Below the pieces are notes generated by a model. That model was not told where the DNA came from. It saw nothing but the letters and a program-made list of their open reading frames with translations, and made no database searches. Source: Pseudomonadota bacterium (GTDB lineage Bacteria > Pseudomonadota > Gammaproteobacteria > Steroidobacterales > Steroidobacteraceae). From it: a DNA stretch of 64,000 nucleotides. Positions within the stretch are counted from its first letter, which is position 1; every line of letters starts with the position of its first letter. The translations under genes were made by a program, and so were the position numbers. Shown piece by piece: positions 17,468 through 29,423 of this stretch. The stretch lies in contig JAKAXA010000013.1 in the NCBI GenBank assembly GCA_021816775.1, forward strand, positions 41,565 through 105,564, in the 5' to 3' direction.

Positions 17468-18050
17468 ATGTCGAGCGAGGGCGATGCCAAGGTCGTTTGC
17501 GGGAGGACGCCGGAGTCGGCGACCATGCTGGCCAACCTCAAGCGGGCGATGGCCATTACCACCTCCCTCAACCGCCTGACGTTCAGCGATGCAGAGGAGA
17601 TTCGGACATTGTTCAGCCAACTCATTGGCAAGACGGTGGACGAGAGCGCTCTGCTCATCCCGCCTTTCTCTACCGCCGGCGGGGATGAAATCCGTGTCGG
17701 GGAAAATGTCTTCATCAACCAGAACTGCACTTTACTATGACCTCGGCGGCCTCGACATCGCGGACGATGTGATGATCGGGCCGAACGTGAGCCGCATCAC
17801 CGCGGGGCATCCCGTCGAGGCGTCGCGGCGCCGTGACGATCGGCAAGCCCATCGCAATTGAGCGAAGAGTCCGGATCGCAGCCGGCGCAACAATCATCGG
17901 CGGGGTGACGGTAGGCGAAAACTCCGTTGTGGCCGCAGCTGCGGTCGTCACCCGGGACGTGCCCCCCAATACCCTCGGCGGGGAAAATCCGGCGCGAGTC
18001 ATCCGGTCGATCGGCGAGGACCGAATGAGCGTGCACATTCCCGTGGCACG
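17468..18050 (+). pseudogene. Hexapeptide-repeat sugar O-acetyltransferase (maltose acetyltransferase-like), frameshifted
   Basis: Homologous segments occur in different frames: ...GENVFINQNCTLL*, YDLGGLDIADDVMIGPNVSRITAGHPVEASRRRD, then VTIGKPIAIERRVRIAAGATIIGGVTVGENSVVAAAAVVTRDVPPNT. Confidence 0.8.
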
Positions 18051-18254
18051 GCAATTCACAACGGCGATGGTGCGTTGTGATCTGATGGGCCTCCCTGAGC
18101 GAACGCGCCAGAAGAAGCCTTGCGCTGTTGCCTGCGCCGTGTCAGGCAAACCGGCGTCGCGGACGCAGGTCTGCTCGGTCCGCTCATACCGTCACGGCGG
18201 GAGCGGCCGGCCGGCCGGGACGCGGCAGTGCCGCGTGCAGCGCGCGCTCACCGC

Positions 18255-18929
18255 TCAGAATGCGCAGACCGTCTCGTGCAGCAAGGGAGCGGACTTGATC
18301 CAAGCTCGCACGCCGCTCTCGCCTGCCCGGGCGTGCAAAGCCTCCCCGGGCGGCAATCGCAGCCACGACCAGCGGCTGAGCTCCTCGCCGCCCTCAGTGA
18401 TGCCGCCGCTCAGCACCAGCAGCTCGAGGCCCCGTGCATTCGGGATGTTGATCGAGGCGCGCGCCGCCCACTCGTCGATCCGGACCTGCTCGTAGGCGTC
18501 CTCGAAGAGGATGATCGAGCTGACCTGACCACAGTCCGGCTCCTGGTGCCGTCCTTCGCCCGGGCGCCGCGCAACCGGCTGCAGGTCATCCCTGCGGAAC
18601 TGCCAGAGCTTGACGAATATGATGCAGCCATCCGTACTGCCCGGCGCATGGGCGGTTCCAGGCGGGTTCCTGACGTAAGCGCCTGCGGGATACTCGCCGC
18701 TCTCGTCCTCGAAGGTCCCCTCGAGAACCAGGAACTCCTCGCCGCCGGGATGGGTGTGCCGCGGGAAGCGGCTTCCCTTGGCATAGCGGACGATGGAGCT
18801 CGCCCGCGCCTTCTCATCGCCTATCCGGAACAGCATGCGGCGCTCGACGCCGGCGGTGGGGCTCGCGACCCAGTCCAGTCGGGCCGCATGCACGCGCGCG
18901 CGCTTGGAAAGATCGTTGTTCAGAAGCAT
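18255..18929 (-). CDS. ChrR-like cupin domain protein
   Basis: GSRFPRHTHPGGEEFLVLEGTFEDESGEYPAGAYVRNPPGTAHAPGSTDGCIIFVKL. Confidence 0.85.
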   Translation of the reverse strand: MLLNNDLSKRARVHAARLDWVASPTAGVERRMLFRIGDEKARASSIVRYAKGSRFPRHTHPGGEEFLVLEGTFEDESGEYPAGAYVRNPPGTAHAPGSTDGCIIFVKLWQFRRDDLQPVARRPGEGRHQEPDCGQVSSIILFEDAYEQVRIDEWAARASINIPNARGLELLVLSGGITEGGEELSRWSWLRLPPGEALHARAGESGVRAWIKSAPLLHETVCAF

Positions 18930-19194
18930 GGTGGGCCTCCGCGCCGTGTCCCCGTTGGTGACCGTCGCCGCAACACCGGGTAGCGCTCGAGCACTGCCTG
19001 GCGTGACCGAGCCGGGCCGCGGCAATCTGTTCGCGCTTGCGCCCCCGCAGCGAGCGTGAGCTGCGGCCGAGGCAGGCAGACATCCTGCATTATACCGTCA
19101 AGTCACCATCGCGCCCATCGCGAAGCCCGCCGCGTTCATTCGCGTGGAACTCGGACGGGCACTTTTCGCCCGCGGCGAGACAATGCGACGACGG

Positions 19195-21249
19195 CTAGCG
19201 GAGGGACTCTGCCGCGCCCAGGACGACGGCCTCACCGCTTACGGCATCGTGATCCGTCTCGCACCCGAGGAGAGCCTCGATCTCCTGGCGGACCCGGCCG
19301 GCGGTGAACCCGAACTGGGACAGCAGTTCCGGACCCTTTCCGGAGGCGCCAAAACGGTCGATGCCGAGGATCCGGCCTTCGATTCCGACATACGGCCACC
19401 ACGAGAGCGTCGCGCCGGCTTCGACCGCGAGCCTGCGACGGACCGCCCTGGGCAGCACGCTTTCGCGATACGAGGCATCCTGCGCATCGAATACCTGGGT
19501 CGAGGGCATGGAGACCAGCCGTACGCGCCGTCCCGCCGCATTCAGCGCCCTGACTGCCTCCGCGGCGATTGCAACCTCGGAGCCGGTTGCAATCACGAGG
19601 CATTCCGGGATTGCGGCGCTGTCGATCAGCACATAACCTCCCCGCCCGGTCATGTCCTGCTGCCGGCTCTCGCGCGGCTGCTGCGCGAGAGCCTGGCGTG
19701 TCAGCACAATGGCCGTGGGTCCCGGCCGCTCGATGGCGGCCGTCCAGGCCACCGCGGTCTCGAACGCATCGCACGGGCGCCACACGTGTACGTTGGGCAG
19801 TGCCCGCAGACTCGTCAGGTGTTCGACCGGCTGATGCGTCGGTCCGTCCTCGCCGAGCCCGATGGAGTCGTGCGTATACACGAGCACGACCGGAACGTTC
19901 ATGAGCGCCGCCATGCGCACGGCATTGCGCGCATAGTCCGAGAACACGAGGAAGGTGCCTCCATAGGGCAAGAACCCGCCGTGCAGCGCCATGCCGTTCA
20001 TCATGGCGGTCATGCCGAACTCGCGCACGCCGTAATGCAGGTAATTGCCGCCGTCGGCCGAAATCTCGCGCGCAGTCTTGAACCGCGTGTTGTTCGACGG
20101 TGTGAGGTCAGCCGAACCGCCGAACATCTCCGGCAGCGCCGGACCGATCAGGTCGAGAACCGCCTGGGACGACTGCCGGGTCGCCTGCGGCGCAACCTGC
20201 GCCCGAGCGCTCGCGAGCGCCTGTGCCGCAAGGGCTGGCCAGGCTGGCGGGCGCGCCCCGCTGATGCGCCGCTCGAGCTCGCGCGCCAGAGCCGGGAATG
20301 CCGCGCGATAGCGCTCGAGCAGTTCCCGCCAGAGGCGTTCCTCCTCAGCGCCGCGCGCACGATGATCCCATGCGGCGCGCAGCGGCTCGGGGACGACGAA
20401 CGGCTCGTGGGGCCAGCCGATGGCCGCGCGCGTGGCCGCGACCTCGTCGACGCCGAGCGCCTCACCGTGCGCGTGCGCGGTGCCCTGCTTGTGCGGGGCA
20501 CCCCAGCCGATCACGGTCTTGCAGCAGATCAAGGACGGTCGCGCGCTCTGCGCGCGCGCCGCCTCGATGGCCTTGGCGACCTGCTCGCCATCGTGCCCGT
20601 CGACATCGGCGATGACATGCCAGCCGTAGGCGGCAAAGCGCTGCGGCGTCTCGTCCGTGAACCATCCCTCGACGCGCCCGTCGATCGAGATTCCGTTGTC
20701 ATCGTAGAGCACGATCAGCTTGCCGAGGCCCAGCGTGCCGGCGAGCGAGCAGGCCTCATGCGACACGCCCTCCATCAGACAGCCGTCGCCGCAGAACGCG
20801 TACGTGAAGTGATCGACAACCGGGTATCCCGGCCGGTTGAATTCGGCCGCGAGCAGCCGCTCCGCGAGCGCCATCCCGACGGCGTTGGCGAGTCCCTGGC
20901 CGAGCGGCCCGGTGGTGGTCTCGATGCCGAGATCGGGCTCGTACTCCGGATGCCCCGGCGTGCGGCTGCCGAGCTGGCGGAAGCCCTTCAGATCCTCGAT
21001 GCCGAGCGGATATCCGGTCAGATACAGCAGCGCATAGAGCAGCATCGAGCCATGGCCGTTGGAAAGCACGAAGCGGTCGCGATTGAACCAGCGCGGATTT
21101 TCAGGATTGTGGCGCAGAAATCCGCCCCAGAGCGCCTCGGCGACGTCCGCCATGCCGAGCGGCATGCCCGGATGCCCCGAGTTGGCGCGCTGCACCGCGT
21201 CCATCGACAGGGCGCGGATGGCGTTGGCAAGTTCCCGACGAGTGCTCAT
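19195..21249 (-). CDS. tkt: Transketolase
   Basis: [41 protein letters not shown]...[19 protein letters not shown]...[19 protein letters not shown]. Confidence 0.97.
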   Translation of the reverse strand: MSTRRELANAIRALSMDAVQRANSGHPGMPLGMADVAEALWGGFLRHNPENPRWFNRDRFVLSNGHGSMLLYALLYLTGYPLGIEDLKGFRQLGSRTPGHPEYEPDLGIETTTGPLGQGLANAVGMALAERLLAAEFNRPGYPVVDHFTYAFCGDGCLMEGVSHEACSLAGTLGLGKLIVLYDDNGISIDGRVEGWFTDETPQRFAAYGWHVIADVDGHDGEQVAKAIEAARAQSARPSLICCKTVIGWGAPHKQGTAHAHGEALGVDEVAATRAAIGWPHEPFVVPEPLRAAWDHRARGAEEERLWRELLERYRAAFPALARELERRISGARPPAWPALAAQALASARAQVAPQATRQSSQAVLDLIGPALPEMFGGSADLTPSNNTRFKTAREISADGGNYLHYGVREFGMTAMMNGMALHGGFLPYGGTFLVFSDYARNAVRMAALMNVPVVLVYTHDSIGLGEDGPTHQPVEHLTSLRALPNVHVWRPCDAFETAVAWTAAIERPGPTAIVLTRQALAQQPRESRQQDMTGRGGYVLIDSAAIPECLVIATGSEVAIAAEAVRALNAAGRRVRLVSMPSTQVFDAQDASYRESVLPRAVRRRLAVEAGATLSWWPYVGIEGRILGIDRFGASGKGPELLSQFGFTAGRVRQEIEALLGCETDHDAVSGEAVVLGAAESLR

Positions 21250-21326
21250 AGTGAACCCCAAGGGGCCTCGCGGCCCGGTGTTGGCCGGCTTGCGCCGGCG
21301 GCGCCTCGTGAATGCCGCGCGCCGGC

Positions 21327-22388
21327 TCAGCCGGCGCGACGCAGCCGTTCGTGCCGGTAGCGCTCGGCCATCTGCTCGAGCGGCACGGGACGGATCAGTC
21401 CGCCCTGCCCGGCACAGCCGAAGGCTTCAAAGCGCTCCTTGCACAGGCTCCGCGCCGCAGCCGTCGCCGCTTTCAGAAACCCACGCGGATCGAAATCCGC
21501 CGGCTTCTGCGCGAGCGAGCGCCGCACCGCCGCCGTCATGACGATGCGGATATCGGTGTCGATGTTGACCTTGCGCACCCCATGGCGGATGCCTTCCTGG
21601 ATCTGCTCCACGGGCACTCCGTAGGTCTCCGGAATGTCCCCGCCGTACTCGCGCAGGATCGCGAGCCAATCCTGCGGCACCGAGGAGGAGCCGTGCATGA
21701 CCAGGTGCGTGGTGGGAACGGCGCGGTGGATCTCCTCGATCCGCGTGATCGCCAGCACCTCCCCGCTCGGCTGGCGCGAGAATTTGTAGGCGCCGTGGGA
21801 GGTGCCGATCGCGATGGCGAGCGCATCAACACCGGTGCGCTCGACGAAATCCACGCATTGCCCCGGATCGGTGAGCAGCTGTTCGCGCGAGAGCTTGCCC
21901 TCGGCCCCAACGCCGTCCTCCTCGCCCGCGAGGCCCGACTCGAGCGATCCCAGGCAGCCGAGCTCGCCCTCGACCGACACGCCGATCGGATGGGCCATCT
22001 CGACCACCCGTCGCGTGACCTGCACATTGTATTCGTACGAGGCCGGCGTCTTCATGTCCTCGAGCAGCGATCCGTCCATCATGACACTGGTGAAGCCGGA
22101 GCGGATCGAGCGCTGGCAGACCCCGGGGCTCGCGCCGTGGTCCTGGTGCAGCACGAGCGGCACATGCGGCCAGGTCTCGACCGCCGCCTGCACGATGCGC
22201 CTGAGGAAGGACTCCCCGGCGTAGCTGCGCGCGCCCGCGGAGGCCTGCAGAATTGCCGGGCTGTCCGTCTCGGCGGCGGCCTGCATGATGGCCTGCACCT
22301 GCTCCATGTTGTTGATGTTGAATGCCGGCACGCCATAGCCGAACTCGGCCGCGTGATCGAGCAGTTGTCGCAGTGAAATCAGCGCCAT
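21327..22388 (-). CDS. fba: Class II fructose-bisphosphate aldolase
   Basis: [35 protein letters not shown]...[10 protein letters not shown]...[13 protein letters not shown]. Confidence 0.96.
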   Translation of the reverse strand: MALISLRQLLDHAAEFGYGVPAFNINNMEQVQAIMQAAAETDSPAILQASAGARSYAGESFLRRIVQAAVETWPHVPLVLHQDHGASPGVCQRSIRSGFTSVMMDGSLLEDMKTPASYEYNVQVTRRVVEMAHPIGVSVEGELGCLGSLESGLAGEEDGVGAEGKLSREQLLTDPGQCVDFVERTGVDALAIAIGTSHGAYKFSRQPSGEVLAITRIEEIHRAVPTTHLVMHGSSSVPQDWLAILREYGGDIPETYGVPVEQIQEGIRHGVRKVNIDTDIRIVMTAAVRRSLAQKPADFDPRGFLKAATAAARSLCKERFEAFGCAGQGGLIRPVPLEQMAERYRHERLRRAG

Positions 22389-22444
22389 GGAAGCCTCCCC
22401 GTGGTGTTCAGATGCAACGCCGCAATGCGATAGCGCCCCGGCGC

Positions 22445-23347
22445 TCAGCGCGGCGCGGCGCCGCGCTCCCGGCCGCGAGCGTCGTTGCGCCGCTCGATGA
22501 GCCGCCAGATCATCGGCGTGAAGATCAGCTGCATCGCCAGATCCATCTTCCCGCCGGGACACACGATGGTATTGGAGCGCGACATGAACGAGTCCTTGAG
22601 CATCGAGAGCAGGTAGGGAAAGTCGATGCCGCGCGGGTTGGCGAAGCGGATGACGAGGAACGATTCGTCCGGCGTCGGGATGAACCGGGCGATGAAGGGA
22701 TTCGAGGTGTCGACGACCGGCACGCGCTGGAAATTGATGTGCGTGCGCGAGAATTGCGGACAGATGTAGCTCACATAGTCGGGCATGCGCCGCAGAATGG
22801 TCTCGGTGACCGCCTCGGCCGTGTAGCCGCGCGTGGACTTGTCGCGCTGCAGCTTCTGAATCCATTCCAGGTTGATGACCGGTGTCACCCCGATCAGCAG
22901 ATCGACGTGCTTCGCGACGTTGACCTCCTCGGTCACCACCGCGCCATGCAGCCCCTCGTAGAAGAGCAGATCGGTCTCCCCCGGCAGGTCGTCCCAGGCG
23001 GTGAAGGTGCCGGGGGGCTGGCCGTAGGGGGCCGCCTCGGCGGCATCGTGCAGGTATTTTCTCGCCTTGCCGGCGCCGCTCTGGCTGTAAGTGCGGAACA
23101 GCTCCTCGAGCTCGGCGAAGAGGTTCGTCTGTGGTCCGAAATGACTCAGGTGCTGATCGCCCTTCTCCAGGGCGCGGGCGAACTGCTCCTTCATCTCGGC
23201 CCGGTCATAGCGATGGAAGCTGTCGCCTTCGACGAACGCGGCCTTGATGTGCTCGCGCCGGAAGATCTGCTCGAAAGTCTTGCTGACCGAGGTGGTCCCG
23301 GCGCCCGAGGAGCCAGTGACCGCGATGATGGGGTGGCGGACCGACAT
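22445..23347 (-). CDS. prk: Phosphoribulokinase
   Basis: [47 protein letters not shown]; Calvin operon context. Confidence 0.96.
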   Translation of the reverse strand: MSVRHPIIAVTGSSGAGTTSVSKTFEQIFRREHIKAAFVEGDSFHRYDRAEMKEQFARALEKGDQHLSHFGPQTNLFAELEELFRTYSQSGAGKARKYLHDAAEAAPYGQPPGTFTAWDDLPGETDLLFYEGLHGAVVTEEVNVAKHVDLLIGVTPVINLEWIQKLQRDKSTRGYTAEAVTETILRRMPDYVSYICPQFSRTHINFQRVPVVDTSNPFIARFIPTPDESFLVIRFANPRGIDFPYLLSMLKDSFMSRSNTIVCPGGKMDLAMQLIFTPMIWRLIERRNDARGRERGAAPR

Positions 23348-23360
23348 GGTGATCGTTGCC

Positions 23361-24461
23361 TCAGACGGTGGGGGTCGTGAACAGGCCGCGCGTGCCGAAC
23401 AGCGGAACGTCGAGCTCGAATTCGTTGTGATCGCGGTGATAGCGCTCGATGCGCTCGACTTCCGCGCGCGCCCCGAAGATGAAGCTCACCTGCTGATGCA
23501 GGCTCTCGGGCCTGACCTCGAGCAGCGGGCCGAAGCCCGTGCTCGCGCGCCCGCCGGCCTGCTCGATGAGAAAGCCGATCGGATTCGCCTCGTAGAGCAG
23601 CCGCAGCCGTCCCGCCTGCTGCGGCTCGCGGCGGTCGCGCGGATACAGGAAGACCCCGCCGCGCATCAGGATGCGGTGCGTCTCGGCGACCAGCGAGGCG
23701 ATCCAGCGCATGTTGAAATCGCTGCCGCGCGGCCCGCTCTGCCCCTGCAGGCATTCGTGCACGTAGCGGCGGATGGCCGGCTCCCAGTGCCGGGAGTTCG
23801 AGGCGTTGATCGCGAATTCGCTGGTCGTCTCGGGAATGCGCAGGTTCGGATGGGTGAGTGAGAACTCGCCGATTTCCCGATCAAGCGTGAAGCCGTGCAC
23901 GCCGTGCCCGATGGACAGCACCAGCATGGTCGCCGGCCCGTAGATCGCGTAACCGGCGCACACCTGGGAGCTGCCGCTCTGCAGGAAGTCCCCGACGGTC
24001 GGCTCGCTCACCCCCTCGGGGCAGCGCAGCACCGAGAAGATGCTGCCGACCGAGACATTGACGTCGATGTTGGAGGAGCCGTCGAGCGGATCGAACAGCA
24101 GCAGGTACGGCCCGCGCGGATACTGCGGCGGTATCGGGTACGGGTCTTGCTGTTCCTCGGTGAGCATGCCGGCGAGCTGTCCGCCCCATTCGTTGGTGCG
24201 CAGGAAGATCTCGTTCGCGAGCACATCGAGCTTCTGCTGCGGCTCTCCCTCAGCGTTGATCGTGCCCGCCTCGCCGAGGGCATTGGCGAGGGCGCCCTTG
24301 CCGATGAGCGCAGCGATGCGCTTGCATGCCAGGCGCACGTCGTGAATCAGCGCGGTGAGTCCCCCGGCCCCGGCGGCCCCGGGGGCTGCATTGAGCCGGC
24401 GCTGTTCCTCTATGAGAAAGCGCGTGAGGGGTGTCGCGTTGGGCATCGCATCAGTGTTCAT
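23361..24461 (-). CDS. fbp: Class 1 fructose-1,6-bisphosphatase
   Basis: [42 protein letters not shown]. Confidence 0.96.
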   Translation of the reverse strand: MNTDAMPNATPLTRFLIEEQRRLNAAPGAAGAGGLTALIHDVRLACKRIAALIGKGALANALGEAGTINAEGEPQQKLDVLANEIFLRTNEWGGQLAGMLTEEQQDPYPIPPQYPRGPYLLLFDPLDGSSNIDVNVSVGSIFSVLRCPEGVSEPTVGDFLQSGSSQVCAGYAIYGPATMLVLSIGHGVHGFTLDREIGEFSLTHPNLRIPETTSEFAINASNSRHWEPAIRRYVHECLQGQSGPRGSDFNMRWIASLVAETHRILMRGGVFLYPRDRREPQQAGRLRLLYEANPIGFLIEQAGGRASTGFGPLLEVRPESLHQQVSFIFGARAEVERIERYHRDHNEFELDVPLFGTRGLFTTPTV

Positions 24462-25386
24462 GGGCCCCCTCTTCGGCGAACACGCGGCTGGCGCGGATGT
24501 CGGCGGTCTCGATCGTCTCGAGATCCTCGCGGGTGATCGGCGCGCCGCGCCGCTCGAACAGCCGGCTCGCCTGGCGCAGACGCGCCCGGTCGAGCGCGTT
24601 GCGGATGGATCGCGCATTGGCGAAGTGCGGCTGGTCGCGCCGCAATTCGATATACGCGCGCAGCGCTGCATCCGCATCGGCGCTGAGCCGATAGTGCATC
24701 TGCTCGAGCATCAGGTGCGCGATGGCGAGCAGCTCGTCTGAGCTGTAGTCGGGAAACTCGATGTGATGCGCGACACGCGAGGAGAGGCCGGGGTTGCTGT
24801 GGAAGAAGGTGTCCATGCGCTGCTTGTAGCCGGCAAAGATCACCACCAGATCCTCGCGCTGGTTCTCCATCACCTGCAGCAGTATCTCGATCGCCTCCTG
24901 GCCGTAGTCGCGCTCGTTTTCCGGACGGTACAGATAGTAGGCCTCATCGATGAACAGCACCCCCCCCATGGCGCGCTTGAGCACCTCGCGTGTCTTGGGG
25001 GCAGTATGCCCGATGTACTGCCCGACCAGGTCATCGCGGGTGACGGCAACCAGGTGTCCCTTGCGCACATAACCGAGGCGATGGAGGATCTCGGCCATGC
25101 GCATGGCCACGGTGGTCTTGCCGGTGCCCGGATTGCCGGTGAAGGACATGTGCAGCGCCGGCGCGCCGGCGCTGAGCCCGAGCGTGCTCCTGAGCTTGTC
25201 AATGAGCAGCAGAGCGGCGATGTCGCGGATGCGCCGCTTGACCGGCGCGAGTCCGACGAGATCGCGCTCCAGGCTGTCGAGCACCTGGCCGACCTGCGAA
25301 TCGCGGTAGGCCGCCTCGAGGTCGAGTGGGGCGGCTGCCGAGCCCTCCGGCCCCGCGGACGGGGGTGTTTCGGTTACGGCGTTCAT
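24451..25386 (-). CDS. cbbX: CbbX, AAA+ red-type Rubisco activase
   Basis: [80 protein letters not shown]. Confidence 0.96.
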   Translation of the reverse strand: MNAVTETPPSAGPEGSAAAPLDLEAAYRDSQVGQVLDSLERDLVGLAPVKRRIRDIAALLLIDKLRSTLGLSAGAPALHMSFTGNPGTGKTTVAMRMAEILHRLGYVRKGHLVAVTRDDLVGQYIGHTAPKTREVLKRAMGGVLFIDEAYYLYRPENERDYGQEAIEILLQVMENQREDLVVIFAGYKQRMDTFFHSNPGLSSRVAHHIEFPDYSSDELLAIAHLMLEQMHYRLSADADAALRAYIELRRDQPHFANARSIRNALDRARLRQASRLFERRGAPITREDLETIETADIRASRVFAEEGAHEH

Positions 25387-25392
25387 CGCAGA

Positions 25393-25809
25393 TCAATACC
25401 GCTCTCCCTCGGGGCGGTCGCACGCGTAGGCCCGGGTCGTGTAGCGCACCGCGCGTCCCGGCCCCTCCTCTCGCACCAGCGCGAATCCCGGCTCCTGCGG
25501 CGGCCGGTTGACGAGGAACGAGAGGCGCAGCGACTCGCGACCGCGCGTCGCATCGAAGGCGTTGACCTTGATGTAGTGCCGGGGAAAGATTTTCCGGCAC
25601 GAGGCGATCTCGGCCATGATGCCGGCGGCGTCGCGGATGTCGAACATCGGCATGCCGAACATTTCCCAATAGGAATTGCGCGGATGCGGATCGTCCGTGT
25701 ACTCGATCGACACTGCCCAGCCGTTGGCGAGGCTGTACTCGAGCTGTTTGCGGATCTGCGCGTCGGTCAGTTCCGGCAGGAAGGAGAAGGTACCTTGAGT
25801 GATGCGCAT
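25393..25809 (-). CDS. cbbS: Rubisco small subunit
   Basis: MRITQGTFSFLPELTDAQIRKQLEYSLANGWAVSIEYTDDPHPRNSYWEMFGMPMF. Confidence 0.96.
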   Translation of the reverse strand: MRITQGTFSFLPELTDAQIRKQLEYSLANGWAVSIEYTDDPHPRNSYWEMFGMPMFDIRDAAGIMAEIASCRKIFPRHYIKVNAFDATRGRESLRLSFLVNRPPQEPGFALVREEGPGRAVRYTTRAYACDRPEGERY

Positions 25810-25836
25810 GGCGGTGCCTCGGGCTGACGGTGTGGA

Positions 25837-27420
<1,584 letters not shown>

Positions 27421-27454
27421 TCATTAGGTCTAGTTAGATATTTTTGCCTTCTCC

Positions 27455-27469
27455 ATAAGAGTTTCTTAT
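27455..27469. promoter_or_regulatory. CbbR (LysR-type) operator-like inverted repeat ATAAGA-GTT-TCTTAT
   Basis: Perfect 6-3-6 palindrome between divergent cbbL and cbbR; contains TNA-N7-TNA (TAA GAGTTTC TTA). Confidence 0.65.
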
Positions 27470-27475
27470 TGATTT

Positions 27476-28492
27476 ATGCGCAATGTCACGCTCCGCCAGA
27501 TGCGGGTCTTCACTGCGGTGGCGCGGCATCTGTCCTTCACGCGCGCCGCGCGTGAGCTGCACCTCACCCAGCCGGCGGTCTCGCAGCAGATGAGGCTGCT
27601 CGAGCAGGAAGTCGGCATGCCGCTCATCGAGCAGATCGGGCGCAAGATCCGCCTGGCGCCGGCGGGCGTGGAGCTGCTGCGCTACGCCAATCAGGTGACC
27701 GAGCTGCTGCGCGAGGCCGGCGAGGCCATCGCGGCCATGCGCGGGCTGAAGCGCGGACTGCTGAAACTCGGTGCGGTGAGCACGGCGAAGTATTTCGCGC
27801 CGGCGCTGCTCTCGGCGTTCACGCCGGATTACCCCGAGGTGACCATCAAGTTCACGGTCGGCAACCGCGGCGAGATCGTCAGGCTCCTCGCCGCCAACGA
27901 GCTGGATCTGGTCATCATGGGTCGCCCGCCGATGGAGCTCGTCACCGCAGCAACGCCCTTCGCCCCGCATCCGTCCGTGATCATCGCCCCGCCGGAGCAC
28001 CCGTTGGCCGCGCGCCGGCGGATACCCCTCGAGGCGCTCGCCGAGGAGAGCTTCATCGTGCGCGAGGAAGGCTCGGGAACACGCGCCTCGATGGAGCGGC
28101 TGTTCGCCGAGCACCGGGTGCCGTTTCGCACGCTGATGGAGGTGAGCAGCAACGAGACGATCAAACAGGCCGTGATGGCCGGCATGGGCCTCTCGTTCAT
28201 CTCGGCGCACACCATCGGGCTTGAGATCGATGCCGGCCGGCTCGCGGTTCTCGATGTGGTGGGCCTGCCGGTCATGCGCGAGTGGTACGTGATCCAGCTG
28301 CAGGAGAAACGGCTGCCGCCGATTGCCGCGGCGTTCCGCGCCTTCATGCTCGAGCATGCCGCGGATATCATCGCCCGCACCGTCGGAGCACCGCTCAGCG
28401 CCGAGGGCCGTCCCGCCCGCGCGCCGCCTCCGGCCGCCGCGCGGCGTCGCCCACCCGCGGCGCGCGGCCGTAGCGCCCGCCCAGCACGCTGA
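27476..28492 (+). CDS. cbbR: LysR-family regulator CbbR
   Basis: MRNVTLRQMRVFTAVARHLSFTRAARELHLTQPAVSQQMRLLEQEVGMPLIEQIGRKIRL; divergent to cbb operon. Confidence 0.93.
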   Translation: MRNVTLRQMRVFTAVARHLSFTRAARELHLTQPAVSQQMRLLEQEVGMPLIEQIGRKIRLAPAGVELLRYANQVTELLREAGEAIAAMRGLKRGLLKLGAVSTAKYFAPALLSAFTPDYPEVTIKFTVGNRGEIVRLLAANELDLVIMGRPPMELVTAATPFAPHPSVIIAPPEHPLAARRRIPLEALAEESFIVREEGSGTRASMERLFAEHRVPFRTLMEVSSNETIKQAVMAGMGLSFISAHTIGLEIDAGRLAVLDVVGLPVMREWYVIQLQEKRLPPIAAAFRAFMLEHAADIIARTVGAPLSAEGRPARAPPPAAARRRPPAARGRSARPAR

Positions 28493-28534
28493 GCAGCGAC
28501 CGCCGGATACGATTCGCAGCAGGAGTGAGCAGAC

Positions 28535-29164
28535 ATGTCTACTGACCGCACAGATCGGCACACCCACTGGCAGAACGTCTATCGGACCCGGCGCACCGAT
28601 TCGGTCAGCTGGTTCCGCCCGCACCTGGAGGTTTCCCTGGAGCTGCTCACCACGGGTGGAATCTCCGCCGCGTCACGGGTGATCGACATCGGTGGCGGCG
28701 CATCGACGCTGGCCGATGACCTGCTGGCGCGGGGGCTGCGCAAGGTGAGCGTTCTCGATGTGTCTGAGGAGGCATTGGCGCACGCGCGCCAGCGCCTCGC
28801 CGAGCGTGCAGATCTCGTGCACTGGCTCGCGGGCGATGTGCTCGAGGTCGCGCTTCCCTCGGGCGGGTTCGATTTCTGGCATGACCGGGCCGTGCTTCAC
28901 TTTCTCACCGACCCGGCCGACGCCGCCCGATATGCGCAGATCGCAGCGAACGCCCTCGCCCGCGGCGGATGTGCGGTGATTGGCGGGTTCGCACCGGACG
29001 GCCCCGAGCGCTGCAGCGGGCTGCCCGTCGCGCGCCGTTCAGCGCAGCAGATTGGAGCGCTGTTCGAGCCCGCCTTCACGCTCGTGCAAAGCCGTGCGGA
29101 GCGGCACCGAACCCCGGCCGGCGCCGAGCAGTCGTTTGCGTACGCGCTGCTGCAGAGGCGCTGA
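28535..29164 (+). CDS. Class I SAM-dependent methyltransferase
   Basis: VIDIGGGASTLADDLLARGLRKVSVLDVSEEALAHARQRL...FDFWHDRAVLHFLTDP. Confidence 0.88.
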   Translation: MSTDRTDRHTHWQNVYRTRRTDSVSWFRPHLEVSLELLTTGGISAASRVIDIGGGASTLADDLLARGLRKVSVLDVSEEALAHARQRLAERADLVHWLAGDVLEVALPSGGFDFWHDRAVLHFLTDPADAARYAQIAANALARGGCAVIGGFAPDGPERCSGLPVARRSAQQIGALFEPAFTLVQSRAERHRTPAGAEQSFAYALLQRR

Positions 29165-29423
29165 TCGGATCTGAGCTGCAGAGTGTTTTATTTTAATTTA
29201 TAGTGTATTACACTGTATTTCTCATCTAGATTATCATATAGATGGGAACCGTCCCCCCTCCGCGGCCAAATGCCGTAACCGACCTGATCGGCGCCTCTCG
29301 GGCAGGTACGCCCTTCGGCGTTCGCTGTACCCGTCGGCGCATGTCGCGCGATAATCGGCCCCTCGGGGAGGCGCGCTGAGCGCCACTGCACAACAACATC
29401 GACAACAACCGGCGAGGCTTGCC

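Noticed and set aside
19144-21360. 738-aa plus-strand ORF opposite tkt
   Set aside because: Shadow ORF of transketolase; no domain-like sequence.
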